Shown here one piece after another: positions 35,178 through 43,811 of a stretch of DNA of 64,000 nucleotides; position 1 is the stretch's first letter; every line of letters starts with the position of its first letter. A model generated the notes under the pieces. It was not told the origin of the DNA and searched no databases. It saw only the letters and a program-made list of their open reading frames with translations. Where the stretch lies: positions 124,001-188,000 of the forward strand of contig NZ_ACZN01000020.1 of assembly GCF_000176135.1 (NCBI RefSeq), written 5' to 3'. The DNA is from Vibrio coralliilyticus ATCC BAA-450 (GTDB lineage: Bacteria > Pseudomonadota > Gammaproteobacteria > Enterobacterales > Vibrionaceae). Position numbers and translations under genes: made by a program.

Positions 35178-36347
35178 ATGAGCGCCCGTAAACCAGCCAC
35201 AATCGCGGTACGTACTGGTATCGAGTCAGACACTCAGCATCACGCCGTTGTGCCACCTATTTACCTCTCGACTAACTACGGATTTCCCGCCTTCGGCGAA
35301 GTGCCAAAATATGACTACACTCGCTCGGGTAACCCAAACCGTGGCTTATTAGAAAAAGCTCTGTATGAGCTGGAGTCCGGTAAAGGTGCGGTAGTGACCA
35401 ACTGTGGAACCTCAGCGTTAAACTTATGGGTCTCTGCATTTCTTGGCCCAGATGACCTGATCATCGCGCCACACGATTGCTACGGCGGTACGTACCGTTT
35501 ATTTAACACCCGCGCTCAGAAAGGTGACTTCAAGGTTCAGTTTGTCGATCAATCAGATCAAAAAGCCCTGAACGACGCTATAGCAAAGAAACCTAAACTG
35601 ATTCTGTTGGAAACACCGTCTAATCCTTTGGTTCGAGTAGTCGACATTGCTGCAGTATGTGAAAAAGCCCGCCAGGTTGGTGCTCTGGTCGGCGTCGATA
35701 ATACCTTTTTGACACCTGTGTTCCAAAAGCCTCTTGAACTCGGCGCTGACTTCGTCATTCACTCGACAACCAAGTACATTAACGGTCATTCTGATGTCAT
35801 AGGTGGCGTGGTAATCACCAAAACTGAGCAGCATGCTGAAGATCTTGCTTGGTGGGGTAACTGTATCGGCGCTACCGGCACACCATTCGACAGCTACATG
35901 ACATTACGCGGTATTCGCACCTTGGGTGCGCGCATGAAAGTGCATGAAGAAAGCTCAGCACACATTCTCAACTACCTGCAATCTCAGTCTCTGGTTGGCA
36001 ACATCTATCACCCAAGCTTGCCTGAACACCCGGGCCATGAGATTGCGAAAAAGCAGCAGTCTGGATTCGGCTCTATGCTCAGCTTTGAGTTTGCAGGCAG
36101 CTTTGAACAGCTCAAACACTTTGTTGGTGAGCTAGAACTGTTTTCACTCGCCGAATCACTTGGCGGCGTGGAGAGCCTGATTTGCCACCCAGCGTCAATG
36201 ACACATAGAGCAATGGGTGAAGCCGCATTAGCAGAAGCCGGAGTCTCACAACAGCTTCTCCGCCTTTCTGTCGGCCTCGAAGACGCTGATGACCTGATAG
36301 CCGATCTAGATCAAGCATTCAGTAAAACTCAGGAGGCGTTGTCATGA
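35178..36347 (+). CDS. metB: cystathionine gamma-synthase
   Basis: This 389-residue PLP enzyme joins O-succinylhomoserine and cysteine to make cystathionine. The PLP-binding region is VIHSTTKYINGHSDVIGG with the Schiff-base Lys near 199. YTRSGNPNR and the C-terminal RLSVGLEDADDLIADLDQA are family-typical. It overlaps metL by four bases (ATGA), so the two are translationally coupled. MetJ boxes precede it. Confidence 0.95.
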   Translation: MSARKPATIAVRTGIESDTQHHAVVPPIYLSTNYGFPAFGEVPKYDYTRSGNPNRGLLEKALYELESGKGAVVTNCGTSALNLWVSAFLGPDDLIIAPHDCYGGTYRLFNTRAQKGDFKVQFVDQSDQKALNDAIAKKPKLILLETPSNPLVRVVDIAAVCEKARQVGALVGVDNTFLTPVFQKPLELGADFVIHSTTKYINGHSDVIGGVVITKTEQHAEDLAWWGNCIGATGTPFDSYMTLRGIRTLGARMKVHEESSAHILNYLQSQSLVGNIYHPSLPEHPGHEIAKKQQSGFGSMLSFEFAGSFEQLKHFVGELELFSLAESLGGVESLICHPASMTHRAMGEAALAEAGVSQQLLRLSVGLEDADDLIADLDQAFSKTQEALS

Positions 36348-38755
36348 GCCAGCAGCGTCAATTGCATAAATTTGGCGGCAGTAGCCTCGCGGATCCAGAG
36401 TGTTACCGCCGCGTAGTCAGTATTCTCAAAGAATATTCTAATCAAGAAGATTTAATTGTTGTCTCAGCGGCAGGCAAGACCACCAATCGTTTGATTGAGT
36501 TTTTAGACTCACTGAACAAAGATGGCCGCCTCGCCCACGAAGCTTTGCAGTCATTACGTCAGTTTCAGGTACAGCTGGTCGAAGACCTGTTACAAGGTGA
36601 AAGCCAACAGCAGCTTCTTGCCACACTCAACGACGAATTCAGCACACTGGGTGAGCTAACGGCTCCCTTAACGACGGCCGAGCGCGCAGCCGTTTTAGGT
36701 CACGGAGAGGTTTGGTCTTCTCGATTGCTGGCGGCATTACTGAATCAAAATGATCTACAGGCTGTCGCTCAGGATGCAAGAGCTTTCCTACGTGCCGAAG
36801 CAGGCACACAACCTGAAGTTGACCGGGGCACCTCCTATCCACTGATCAAAGAAGTGCTCGCTCAACACGCCCATCACCGTGTTGTGATCACAGGATTTAT
36901 GGCACAGGATGAGCAAGGCCATACCGTTCTGCTTGGTCGTAATGGTTCAGATTACTCCGCCACCGTCATTGGTGCGCTAGCCGAAGTAAAACGCGTGACC
37001 ATCTGGAGTGACGTTGCGGGTGTCTACAGCGCAGACCCGCGTTTAGTCTCTGATGCGTGTCTTTTGCCATTGCTTCGCCTAGACGAAGCCAGCGAATTAG
37101 CCCGACTTGCGGCACCAGTCCTGCACAGCCGCACCCTTCAGCCGGTCGCACAAAGTGCGATGGATTTACACCTGCGTTGCAGCTATGAGCCAGAAGATGG
37201 CTCCACACGCATTGAACGCGTGCTGGCCTCAGGTCGCGGCGCTAAAATCATTTCTTCATTGAAAGAAGTGCTGCTAATCCAACTCAACTTTGCCTCTGGC
37301 CACGATTTCAGTCGCCTTGAACAAGAAACACTTGCAGGGCTGAAACGCGCTCAACTTGAGCCACTGACCTATGAAACACAGGAAGACCAACAAACGCTGC
37401 GCTTAGCGTATACCGCTGAGATTGCAGGCGGCGCACTCGAATACCTCCAAGACGCCGCGATAGAAGCTGAAATTAAGCTCAAAGAGGGCTATTCGTTGAT
37501 TGCAGCAGTCGGTGCAGGTGTAACTAAAAATGCCAACCACTGCTACGGTTTCTACCAGAAGCTTAAGTCTTCTCCTGTGGAGTTTATTTCAGAATCTCAG
37601 TCAGGATTAAGCTTGGTCGCAGTGTTGCGCAGTACAGATACTTCTGTTCTGGTCAAATCGATCCACAGCCAACTGTTCCAGGCTCAAAAGCGCGTTGGTA
37701 TCGCTTTGTGTGGCAAAGGTAATATTGGCTCAAGCTGGCTTGAACTTTTTGCTGAGCAAAAAGCCGAGCTGGAAAAACGTCGCGGCATGAACTTCGAACT
37801 GGTTGCTGTCGTTGGCAGTCAAAACTACTGGTTCAATCCTAAAGGTATTGATGCCAGCACCGTCAGCGCTCACTACGAAGAAGAAGCGATTGAGTATCAA
37901 GGCGATGAGTGGGTAAGAAAGCTTGGCGCGATTCAGGGCTACGATGATGTCGTTGTGCTCGATGTGACGGCTAGCCAGCAACTGGCCGAGCGCTACCTGA
38001 ACATCGCAGAACAAGGCATGCACCTTATCTCTGCCAACAAAGTCGCTGGCTCCGCATCCAGTGATTATTATCATCAGGTGCAAGATGCCTTTGCCAAGAT
38101 AAACCGCCACTGGCTTTACAATGCAACTGTCGGAGCTGGTTTACCGATTAACCACACGGTGAAGGACTTACGTGAAAGTGGCGATGACATTCATGCCTTA
38201 TCAGGCATTTTCTCTGGCACGCTTTCTTGGCTGTTTCAGCAGTATGACGGTAATGTACCTTTTGCAGAACTAGTGGATCTCGCTTGGCAGCAAGGTTTGA
38301 CTGAACCGGACCCGCGCTGCGATCTGGATGGCTCTGATGTAATGCGTAAGCTAGTTATTTTAGCGCGTGAAGCCGGGCTCGATCTGGAACCAGAAGCGGT
38401 TAAAGTGGAAAGTCTGGTTCCTGCTGAGCTTGCCGATCTGTCGCTGGACGATTTCCTCGATAAAAGCCAACTATTAAGTGAGCTGTTAGCCAAGCGTTTA
38501 GAGAAAGCTCAGCGCGAAGACAAGATACTGCGCTACGTTGCAAGACTGGAGAAGAACGGTTCAGCAACGGTCGGTGTTGAAGCGCTAAGTAAAGAACATG
38601 CTCTGGCTAATTTGCTGCCATGTGACAACATCTTCGCCATCGAAAGCAAATGGTACAAGGATAACCCACTGGTTATTCGCGGCCCCGGCGCAGGCCGAGA
38701 GGTAACCGCAGGTGCGATTCAGTCAGACCTCAATCTGCTTTCCAGCTTCTTATAA
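36344..38755 (+). CDS. metL: bifunctional aspartokinase II / homoserine dehydrogenase II
   Basis: The 803-residue fusion catalyses the first and third steps of the aspartate pathway. The aspartokinase domain starts KFGGSSLADPE and has LGRNGSDYSA near 195. A central ACT-like segment follows (about 310-450). The homoserine dehydrogenase domain has LCGKGNIGSSWLELF near 453, the SANKVAGSAS block and LDGSDVMRKLVILAREAG. Linkage to metB and MetJ boxes marks it as the methionine-branch isozyme MetL and not ThrA. Confidence 0.95.
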   Translation: MSQQRQLHKFGGSSLADPECYRRVVSILKEYSNQEDLIVVSAAGKTTNRLIEFLDSLNKDGRLAHEALQSLRQFQVQLVEDLLQGESQQQLLATLNDEFSTLGELTAPLTTAERAAVLGHGEVWSSRLLAALLNQNDLQAVAQDARAFLRAEAGTQPEVDRGTSYPLIKEVLAQHAHHRVVITGFMAQDEQGHTVLLGRNGSDYSATVIGALAEVKRVTIWSDVAGVYSADPRLVSDACLLPLLRLDEASELARLAAPVLHSRTLQPVAQSAMDLHLRCSYEPEDGSTRIERVLASGRGAKIISSLKEVLLIQLNFASGHDFSRLEQETLAGLKRAQLEPLTYETQEDQQTLRLAYTAEIAGGALEYLQDAAIEAEIKLKEGYSLIAAVGAGVTKNANHCYGFYQKLKSSPVEFISESQSGLSLVAVLRSTDTSVLVKSIHSQLFQAQKRVGIALCGKGNIGSSWLELFAEQKAELEKRRGMNFELVAVVGSQNYWFNPKGIDASTVSAHYEEEAIEYQGDEWVRKLGAIQGYDDVVVLDVTASQQLAERYLNIAEQGMHLISANKVAGSASSDYYHQVQDAFAKINRHWLYNATVGAGLPINHTVKDLRESGDDIHALSGIFSGTLSWLFQQYDGNVPFAELVDLAWQQGLTEPDPRCDLDGSDVMRKLVILAREAGLDLEPEAVKVESLVPAELADLSLDDFLDKSQLLSELLAKRLEKAQREDKILRYVARLEKNGSATVGVEALSKEHALANLLPCDNIFAIESKWYKDNPLVIRGPGAGREVTAGAIQSDLNLLSSFL

Positions 38756-38762
38756 TTGACTA

Positions 38763-38788
38763 AAGCGCAGCTCTTAGCTGCGCTTTTT
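38763..38788 (+). terminator. metBL terminator
   Basis: AAGCGCAGCT and AGCTGCGCTT form a perfect 10-bp stem with a CTT loop, followed by TTTC. Confidence 0.88.
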
Positions 38789-38895
38789 CTTTCTCAGTCA
38801 TACCATTACCTTTCAAGTTGAAAACGTCTAATATTTAACTTGAAAAAAATTCATAATCGTACTGTTGACTTTAAATCGTATTCAATACATCCTGT

Positions 38896-38919
38896 GGACA
38901 TATAGACGTCTAAACGTCG
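38896..38919 (+). promoter_or_regulatory. MetJ operator: three metboxes before metF
   Basis: GGACATAT, AGACGTCT and AAACGTCG are consecutive 8-mers; the middle one is perfect. They lie about 50 bases before the metF start. Confidence 0.85.
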
Positions 38920-38968
38920 ATTTGAGGATTTGAGTTTTGTGGTCCAGTTGCCACATGGAGAGAGTAAG

Positions 38969-39859
38969 ATGGGATATACGCACGCCGGCCATATAGATGC
39001 CTTAAACCAGAATATTGCGGAACTTTCTGACAACATCAATGTGTCATTTGAGTTTTTTCCACCCAGCAGTGAAAAGATGGAAGAAACCCTATGGAACTCA
39101 GTCCATCGCCTCAAAACGCTAAAGCCTAAATTCGTTTCCGTCACTTACGGTGCGAACTCAGGTGAACGTGACCGCACACATTCCATCATTAAAGAAATTA
39201 AAGCTGAAACAGGGCTAATTGCCGCTCCTCATCTAACATGTATTGACGCGTCACGTGAAGAGCTAGCACGCATTGCTGATGATTACTGGGCAAACGGTAT
39301 TCAGAGCATCGTCGCGCTGCGTGGTGACATCCCACCGGGCGGCGGTAAACCAGAAATGTACGCCTCCGATCTGGTGAAACTTCTAAAAGAGCGTCATGAT
39401 TTTGATATCTCCGTTGCCGCTTTCCCTGAGGTGCACCCAGAAGCCAAAAGTGCACAGGCGGATCTACTCAATCTCAAACGTAAAGTCGATGCAGGCGCAA
39501 ACCGCGCTATTACTCAGTTCTTCTTTGACGTTGAAAGCTATCTTCGTTTCCGTGATCGCTGTGTTGCAGCAGGCATCGACGTTGAAATCGTACCGGGTAT
39601 TTTACCGGTTTCGAACTTTAAGCAAGCGTCACGCTTTGCCGCTCAAAACAACGTTAAAGTACCAAGCTGGATGGCGAAACAGTTTGAAGGTCTGGATGAT
39701 GACCCGACGACACGTCAGCTGGTTGGCGCAAGCCAAGCCATCGATATGATTCGAGTGCTGAGCCGTGAAGGTGTGAAAGACTTCCACTTCTACACACTAA
39801 ACCGCGCAGAAATGACCTACGCGCTGTGCCATACGTTAGGCGTGCGCCCTCAAGTGTAA
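38969..39859 (+). CDS. metF: 5,10-methylenetetrahydrofolate reductase
   Basis: This 296-residue FAD TIM-barrel enzyme reduces methylenetetrahydrofolate to methyltetrahydrofolate for methionine synthesis. Marks are VSFEFFPPSSEKMEETLW (catalytic Glu), FVSVTYGANSGERDRTH, and ALRGDIPPGGGKPEMYASDLV. The longer frame opens at 38930, but MGYTHAGHIDALNQN at 38969, with GGAGAGAG upstream, fits better. It has its own MetJ boxes and terminator. Confidence 0.95.
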   Translation: MGYTHAGHIDALNQNIAELSDNINVSFEFFPPSSEKMEETLWNSVHRLKTLKPKFVSVTYGANSGERDRTHSIIKEIKAETGLIAAPHLTCIDASREELARIADDYWANGIQSIVALRGDIPPGGGKPEMYASDLVKLLKERHDFDISVAAFPEVHPEAKSAQADLLNLKRKVDAGANRAITQFFFDVESYLRFRDRCVAAGIDVEIVPGILPVSNFKQASRFAAQNNVKVPSWMAKQFEGLDDDPTTRQLVGASQAIDMIRVLSREGVKDFHFYTLNRAEMTYALCHTLGVRPQV

Positions 39860-39890
39860 CCTGAGCCCTCATTATCCTCTAAAAACCCAA

Positions 39891-39916
39891 AAAGGGTGGC
39901 CATGGCCACCCTTTTT
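39891..39916. terminator. bidirectional terminator between metF and zapB
   Basis: AAAGGGTGGCC and GGCCACCCTTT are joined through a central AT, making an almost perfect palindrome, with flanking A- and T-runs. Confidence 0.88.
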
Positions 39917-39931
39917 GTCATTAGACGATGC

Positions 39932-40174
39932 TTACTCAACTTCGTCCATCTTACCTAGCAGGTTACGAATACGCTCCTGCCAAGCTGAATGCTCTTGTTG
40001 CATCTGCTGCGCTTTTTGTTCGATCTCTTCACGGCTAGAACGAAGCTCATTTGCTTCTACTGCCAGCTTCTCTTTTTCTTCTTTCAGCTCTTCCACTTCC
40101 ATTTGTAGAAGTGCAATGGTGTCAACTGCAGTTTGGATTTTCGCTTCTAGTTTTTCTAGTACTTCAAAAGACAT
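39932..40174 (-). CDS. zapB: cell division protein ZapB
   Basis: The 80-residue protein is almost wholly coiled coil (heptads from about residue 4 to 76; LEKLEAKIQTAVDTIALLQM). It begins MSFEVLEKLEAKIQ and ends LLGKMDEVE, as ZapB does. It stabilises the Z-ring through ZapA. It diverges from glpX; in E. coli zapB lies beside glpFKX, but glpF and glpK are not present here. Confidence 0.92.
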   Translation of the reverse strand: MSFEVLEKLEAKIQTAVDTIALLQMEVEELKEEKEKLAVEANELRSSREEIEQKAQQMQQEHSAWQERIRNLLGKMDEVE

Positions 40175-40477
40175 CTTAGCCTACCTTGTATTGTCCGGTT
40201 ATTGTGAAGAGCTTTCTCCACCTAATGTCCTCATTCTACTCAGGCAGAGAGTGATAAACACGCCCTATATTCTATATTTCGCACCATTCGGTCAAAAAAA
40301 CAGCATACATTGACAATGCACTGACGGAGAAGCGCTGAGGCCAAATTTTTTGTCGATTTTCACCTCATTTTGATCGAGTTCAATTCCGCTGGGCGAAAAT
40401 GGCAAACGTTTACTTGCAACTATGCTAAAATCCTGCGCGTTTAATTCATTCCCCTATTCTCTAGATTTGGAGTCATC
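40175..40477. other. divergent zapB-glpX intergenic region
   Basis: The 303 bases hold a PurR-like box (40400-40415) followed closely by TATGCTAAAAT, a plausible -10 element for glpX. Nothing else stands out. Confidence 0.55.
40400..40415. promoter_or_regulatory. PurR-like box upstream of glpX
   Basis: TGGCAAACGTTTACTT contains the invariant GCAAACGTTT core and agrees with the PurR 16-mer at about 12 positions. It sits just upstream of the -10 candidate. A related LacI-family regulator could use it instead. Confidence 0.45.
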
Positions 40478-41485
40478 ATGAAACGCGATTTGGCAATGGC
40501 ATTTTCCCGAGTAACAGAAGGCGCCGCATTGGCTGGTTATAAATGGCTAGGGCGTGGTGACAAAAATGCGGCCGACGGCGCTGCCGTTGAAGTGATGCGA
40601 ATCTTGCTCAACAAGACCGATATCAGTGGTGAAATTGTGATTGGTGAAGGCGAGATTGATGATGCACCTATGCTGTACATAGGTGAAAACGTCGGAATTG
40701 GCGGTGATGAAGTCGATATTGCAGTCGATCCCATTGAAGGCACGCGCATGACAGCTATGGGGCAATCAAATGCGTTAGCAGTACTCGCCGCAGGTGAGAA
40801 AGGCAGCTTCCTAAAAGCACCTGACATGTACATGGAAAAGCTGGTAGTAGGTCCAGGTGCGAAAGGCTGCATCGACCTCAACAAACCACTGAAAGACAAT
40901 CTAGAGAACATCGCCCAAGCGTTGAATAAAACGCTAGATACGTTAGTCGTCATTACGCTCGCTAAACCACGCCATGACAAAGTGATTGCAGAAATGCAGG
41001 CAATGGGAGTGCGTGTGTTTGCTGTACCAGATGGTGATGTGGCCGCTTCGATTCTGACATGTATGCCTGACAGCGAAGTTGATGCAATGTACTGTATTGG
41101 CGGTGCACCTGAAGGAGTGGTGTCTGCTGCAGTCATCCGCGCTCTGGATGGTGACATGCACGGCCGTTTACTGCCTCGTCATGAAATCAAAGGCGATACG
41201 GAAGAAAACCGTATTTACGGGACAGCAGAGCTAACACGCTGCAAAGAAATGGGCGTAGAAGCAAATGTCGTACTCACGATGGAAGACATGGCCAAGAGTG
41301 ATAATGTGGTCTTCTCAGCAACGGGGATTACTAAAGGTGACCTGCTCGAAGGCATCACTCGCCAAGGTAACATTGCCACAACAGAAACGCTGCTTATCCG
41401 TGGTCGATGTCGCACCATTCGCCGTATTAAGTCCACTCACTATCTTGAGCGCAAAGACGCTGAAGTAAGAGAGATTATTCTCTAG
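40478..41485 (+). CDS. glpX: fructose-1,6-bisphosphatase class II
   Basis: This 335-residue enzyme hydrolyses fructose-1,6-bisphosphate in gluconeogenesis and glycerol growth. It has the metal-binding motifs GEGEIDDAPMLYIGE and DIAVDPIEGTRMTAMGQSNA and the family start MKRDLAMAFSRVTEGAALAG. In enterobacteria it follows glpFK; here it stands alone, with a PurR-like box in its promoter. Confidence 0.95.
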   Translation: MKRDLAMAFSRVTEGAALAGYKWLGRGDKNAADGAAVEVMRILLNKTDISGEIVIGEGEIDDAPMLYIGENVGIGGDEVDIAVDPIEGTRMTAMGQSNALAVLAAGEKGSFLKAPDMYMEKLVVGPGAKGCIDLNKPLKDNLENIAQALNKTLDTLVVITLAKPRHDKVIAEMQAMGVRVFAVPDGDVAASILTCMPDSEVDAMYCIGGAPEGVVSAAVIRALDGDMHGRLLPRHEIKGDTEENRIYGTAELTRCKEMGVEANVVLTMEDMAKSDNVVFSATGITKGDLLEGITRQGNIATTETLLIRGRCRTIRRIKSTHYLERKDAEVREIIL

Positions 41486-41550
41486 AGACAGAGGGCTTGT
41501 ATGATGACAAATAAGTTTCTGGCTATATAAACACAGATCATCAGATACGA

Positions 41551-41577
41551 AAACGGAGCCTAAAGGCTCCGTTTTTA
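41551..41577. terminator. bidirectional terminator between glpX and groL
   Basis: AACGGAGCC and GGCTCCGTT arms with a TAAA loop and T-run. Confidence 0.88.
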
Positions 41578-41601
41578 TTTGGCTGAAGTAGCTCAGGGGG
41601 A

Positions 41602-43248
41602 TTACATCATACCGCCCATGCCACCCATACCGCCCATGCCACCCATATCAGGCATTGCAGGAGCATCTTTCTGAGGTAGGTCTGTAACCATTGCTTCTGT
41701 AGTGATCATTAGGCCAGCAACTGATGCCGCGAACTGAAGTGCAGAACGAGTTACTTTTGTTGGGTCTAGGATACCCATCTCAAGCATGTCGCCGTACTCA
41801 CCAGTTGCCGCATTGTAACCGTAAGAACCTTCACCACCTTTCACGTTGTTCGCAACCACAGACTCTTCGTCGCCTGCGTTTGTAGTGATTTGACGGATAG
41901 GCGCTTCCATTGCACGTAGAGCAACGCGGATACCAACGTTTTGCTCTTCGTTATCACCTTGAAGTTCAGTGATCTTAGAAGCTGCGCGGATTAGTGCAAC
42001 ACCACCTCCAGCAACAACACCTTCCTCAACCGCTGCGCGAGTTGCGTGTAGTGCATCTTCTACGCGGTCTTTCTTCTCTTTCATTTCAACTTCAGTCGCT
42101 GCGCCAACTTTGATTACTGCAACACCGCCTGCCAGTTTAGCAACACGCTCTTGTAGCTTCTCTTTGTCGTAGTCTGAAGTCGCTTCTTCGATTTGCTGAC
42201 GGATTTGAGCAACACGACCAGAGATCATTACTTCTTCACCAATGCCATCAATGATGGTAGTGTTTTCTTTAGTGATAGCAACACGCTTCGCTTGACCTAG
42301 GTCTTCTAGAACGACTTTCTCTAGCTCTAGGCCGACTTCTTCAGAAATCACTGTACCACCAGTCAGAATAGCGATGTCTTGTAGCATAGCTTTACGGCGA
42401 TCACCGAAGCCAGGCGCTTTAACAGCCGCTACTTTCACAATGCCACGCATGTTATTCACAACTAGAGTTGCTAGTGCTTCGCCTTCTACATCCTCAGCGA
42501 TGATCAGAAGTGGGCGAGATGCTTTTGCTACCGCTTCTAGAGTCGGAAGAAGTTCGCGAATGTTAGAAACTTTCTTGTCGATTAGAAGAATAAATGGGTT
42601 TTCAAGGTCAACAGAACCTGCTTCTTGGTTGTTGATGAAGTAAGGTGATAGGTAACCGCGGTCGAACTGCATACCTTCAACAACATCTAACTCATCTTGT
42701 AGAGCTTGACCTTCTTCGACCGTGATAACACCATCACGACCTACTTTCTCCATCGCTTCAGCAATGATGTTACCTACGCTTGAATCTGAGTTTGCAGAGA
42801 TAGTACCTACCTGTGCAATCGCTTTGGTATCAGCACATTCAACAGACAGTGCTTTTAGTTCTTCAACCGCTGCGATGACAGCTTTGTCGATACCGCGCTT
42901 AAGATCCATTGGGTTCATGCCAGCAGCAACCGCTTTCAGGCCTTCGTTAACGATAGCTTGAGCAAGTACTGTTGCAGTTGTTGTACCGTCACCCGCAGCG
43001 TCGTTTGCTTGAGACGCTACCTCTTTAACCATTTGTGCGCCCATGTTTTGGAACTTGTCTTCAAGTTCGATTTCACGCGCTACAGATACACCATCTTTAG
43101 TAATCGTTGGTGCACCAAAAGATTTGTCTAGAACTACGTTACGGCCTTTAGGACCTAGTGTTACTTTTACAGCGTCAGCCAGAACGTTTACACCTTCTAG
43201 CATTTTTACACGTGCATCGTTACCAAATTTAACGTCTTTAGCAGCCAT
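41602..43248 (-). CDS. groL: chaperonin GroEL
   Basis: The 548-residue double-ring chaperonin folds proteins with GroES. Family marks include MAAKDVKFGNDARVKMLEGV, the ATP-binding GDGTTTATVLA, VEEGVVAGGGVALIRA, and the C-terminal GGM repeats ending GGMM. It follows groS by 75 bases in one heat-shock operon. Confidence 0.97.
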   Translation of the reverse strand: MAAKDVKFGNDARVKMLEGVNVLADAVKVTLGPKGRNVVLDKSFGAPTITKDGVSVAREIELEDKFQNMGAQMVKEVASQANDAAGDGTTTATVLAQAIVNEGLKAVAAGMNPMDLKRGIDKAVIAAVEELKALSVECADTKAIAQVGTISANSDSSVGNIIAEAMEKVGRDGVITVEEGQALQDELDVVEGMQFDRGYLSPYFINNQEAGSVDLENPFILLIDKKVSNIRELLPTLEAVAKASRPLLIIAEDVEGEALATLVVNNMRGIVKVAAVKAPGFGDRRKAMLQDIAILTGGTVISEEVGLELEKVVLEDLGQAKRVAITKENTTIIDGIGEEVMISGRVAQIRQQIEEATSDYDKEKLQERVAKLAGGVAVIKVGAATEVEMKEKKDRVEDALHATRAAVEEGVVAGGGVALIRAASKITELQGDNEEQNVGIRVALRAMEAPIRQITTNAGDEESVVANNVKGGEGSYGYNAATGEYGDMLEMGILDPTKVTRSALQFAASVAGLMITTEAMVTDLPQKDAPAMPDMGGMGGMGGMGGMM

Positions 43249-43323
43249 CTTTAGTTTCCTTTTCTAAATTCTTTGTTTTGATTTGCAGTTGAATCTGAGC
43301 AAAAAATTACTCAATGATTGCTA

Positions 43324-43614
43324 TTACTCAACGATCGCCATGATGTCATTTTCAGACATCACTAGCACTTCTTTACCGTCGATTTTTTCTGTCTTCGTAC
43401 CGTAACCTTCAACGAAGATAACCGTATCGCCGACTTTAACGTCCAGTGGCATCACAGTGCCGTTTTCTAGGATGCGGCCTTTACCTACAGCTAGAATTAC
43501 GCCGCGAGTCGATTTCTCTGCAGCAGAACCAGTCAGAACAATACCACCCGCTGATTTAGACTCAACTTCTTGGCGTTCTACGATAACTCGGTCGTGTAAT
43601 GGACGAATGTTCAT
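43324..43614 (-). CDS. groS: co-chaperonin GroES
   Basis: The 96-residue GroES begins MNIRPLHDRVIVERQEVE, has the mobile loop SAGGIVLTGSAAEKS that docks onto GroEL, and ends SENDIMAIVE. An ATG at 43641 adds nine non-family residues and was rejected. It is the first gene of the groSL operon behind a sigma32-type promoter. Confidence 0.97.
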   Translation of the reverse strand: MNIRPLHDRVIVERQEVESKSAGGIVLTGSAAEKSTRGVILAVGKGRILENGTVMPLDVKVGDTVIFVEGYGTKTEKIDGKEVLVMSENDIMAIVE

Positions 43615-43680
43615 CGGTCGTCTCTCCTGATTAGTTTCCATATTTGATATGATGAATGGCTATAACAGCCTAATGGTGTC

Positions 43681-43712
43681 TATATGAGGGAAAGACAGGC
43701 GAAACCCAAGGG
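43681..43712 (-). promoter_or_regulatory. sigma32 (heat-shock) promoter of groSL
   Basis: On the minus strand CTTGGGT is followed after about 13 bases by CCCTCATATA, close to the sigma32 consensus. The -10 region is almost the same as that of the hslVU promoter in this window. It lies about 70 bases before groS. Confidence 0.7.
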
Positions 43713-43762
43713 GGAAATGAAAATTTTTGTGTGATCTAGCTCTTAGATGCGATTTAGAATCA

Positions 43763-43796
43763 AAAAGCCGGATTCATTGCTAAATGAGCCCGGCTA
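43763..43796 (-). terminator. terminator of the second Wzz-type gene
   Basis: On the minus strand AGCCGGGCTCATTT and AATGAATCCGGCT form a stem with one mismatch/bulge, followed by TTTTTG, 16 bases past the stop at 43812. Confidence 0.75.
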
Positions 43797-43811
43797 AAAG
43801 TTGGTATTTAT

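Noticed and set aside
40537..41157. 206-codon open frame antisense to glpX
   Set aside because: Low-complexity Ser/Thr/Pro composition from the reverse of glpX codons; no start signal.
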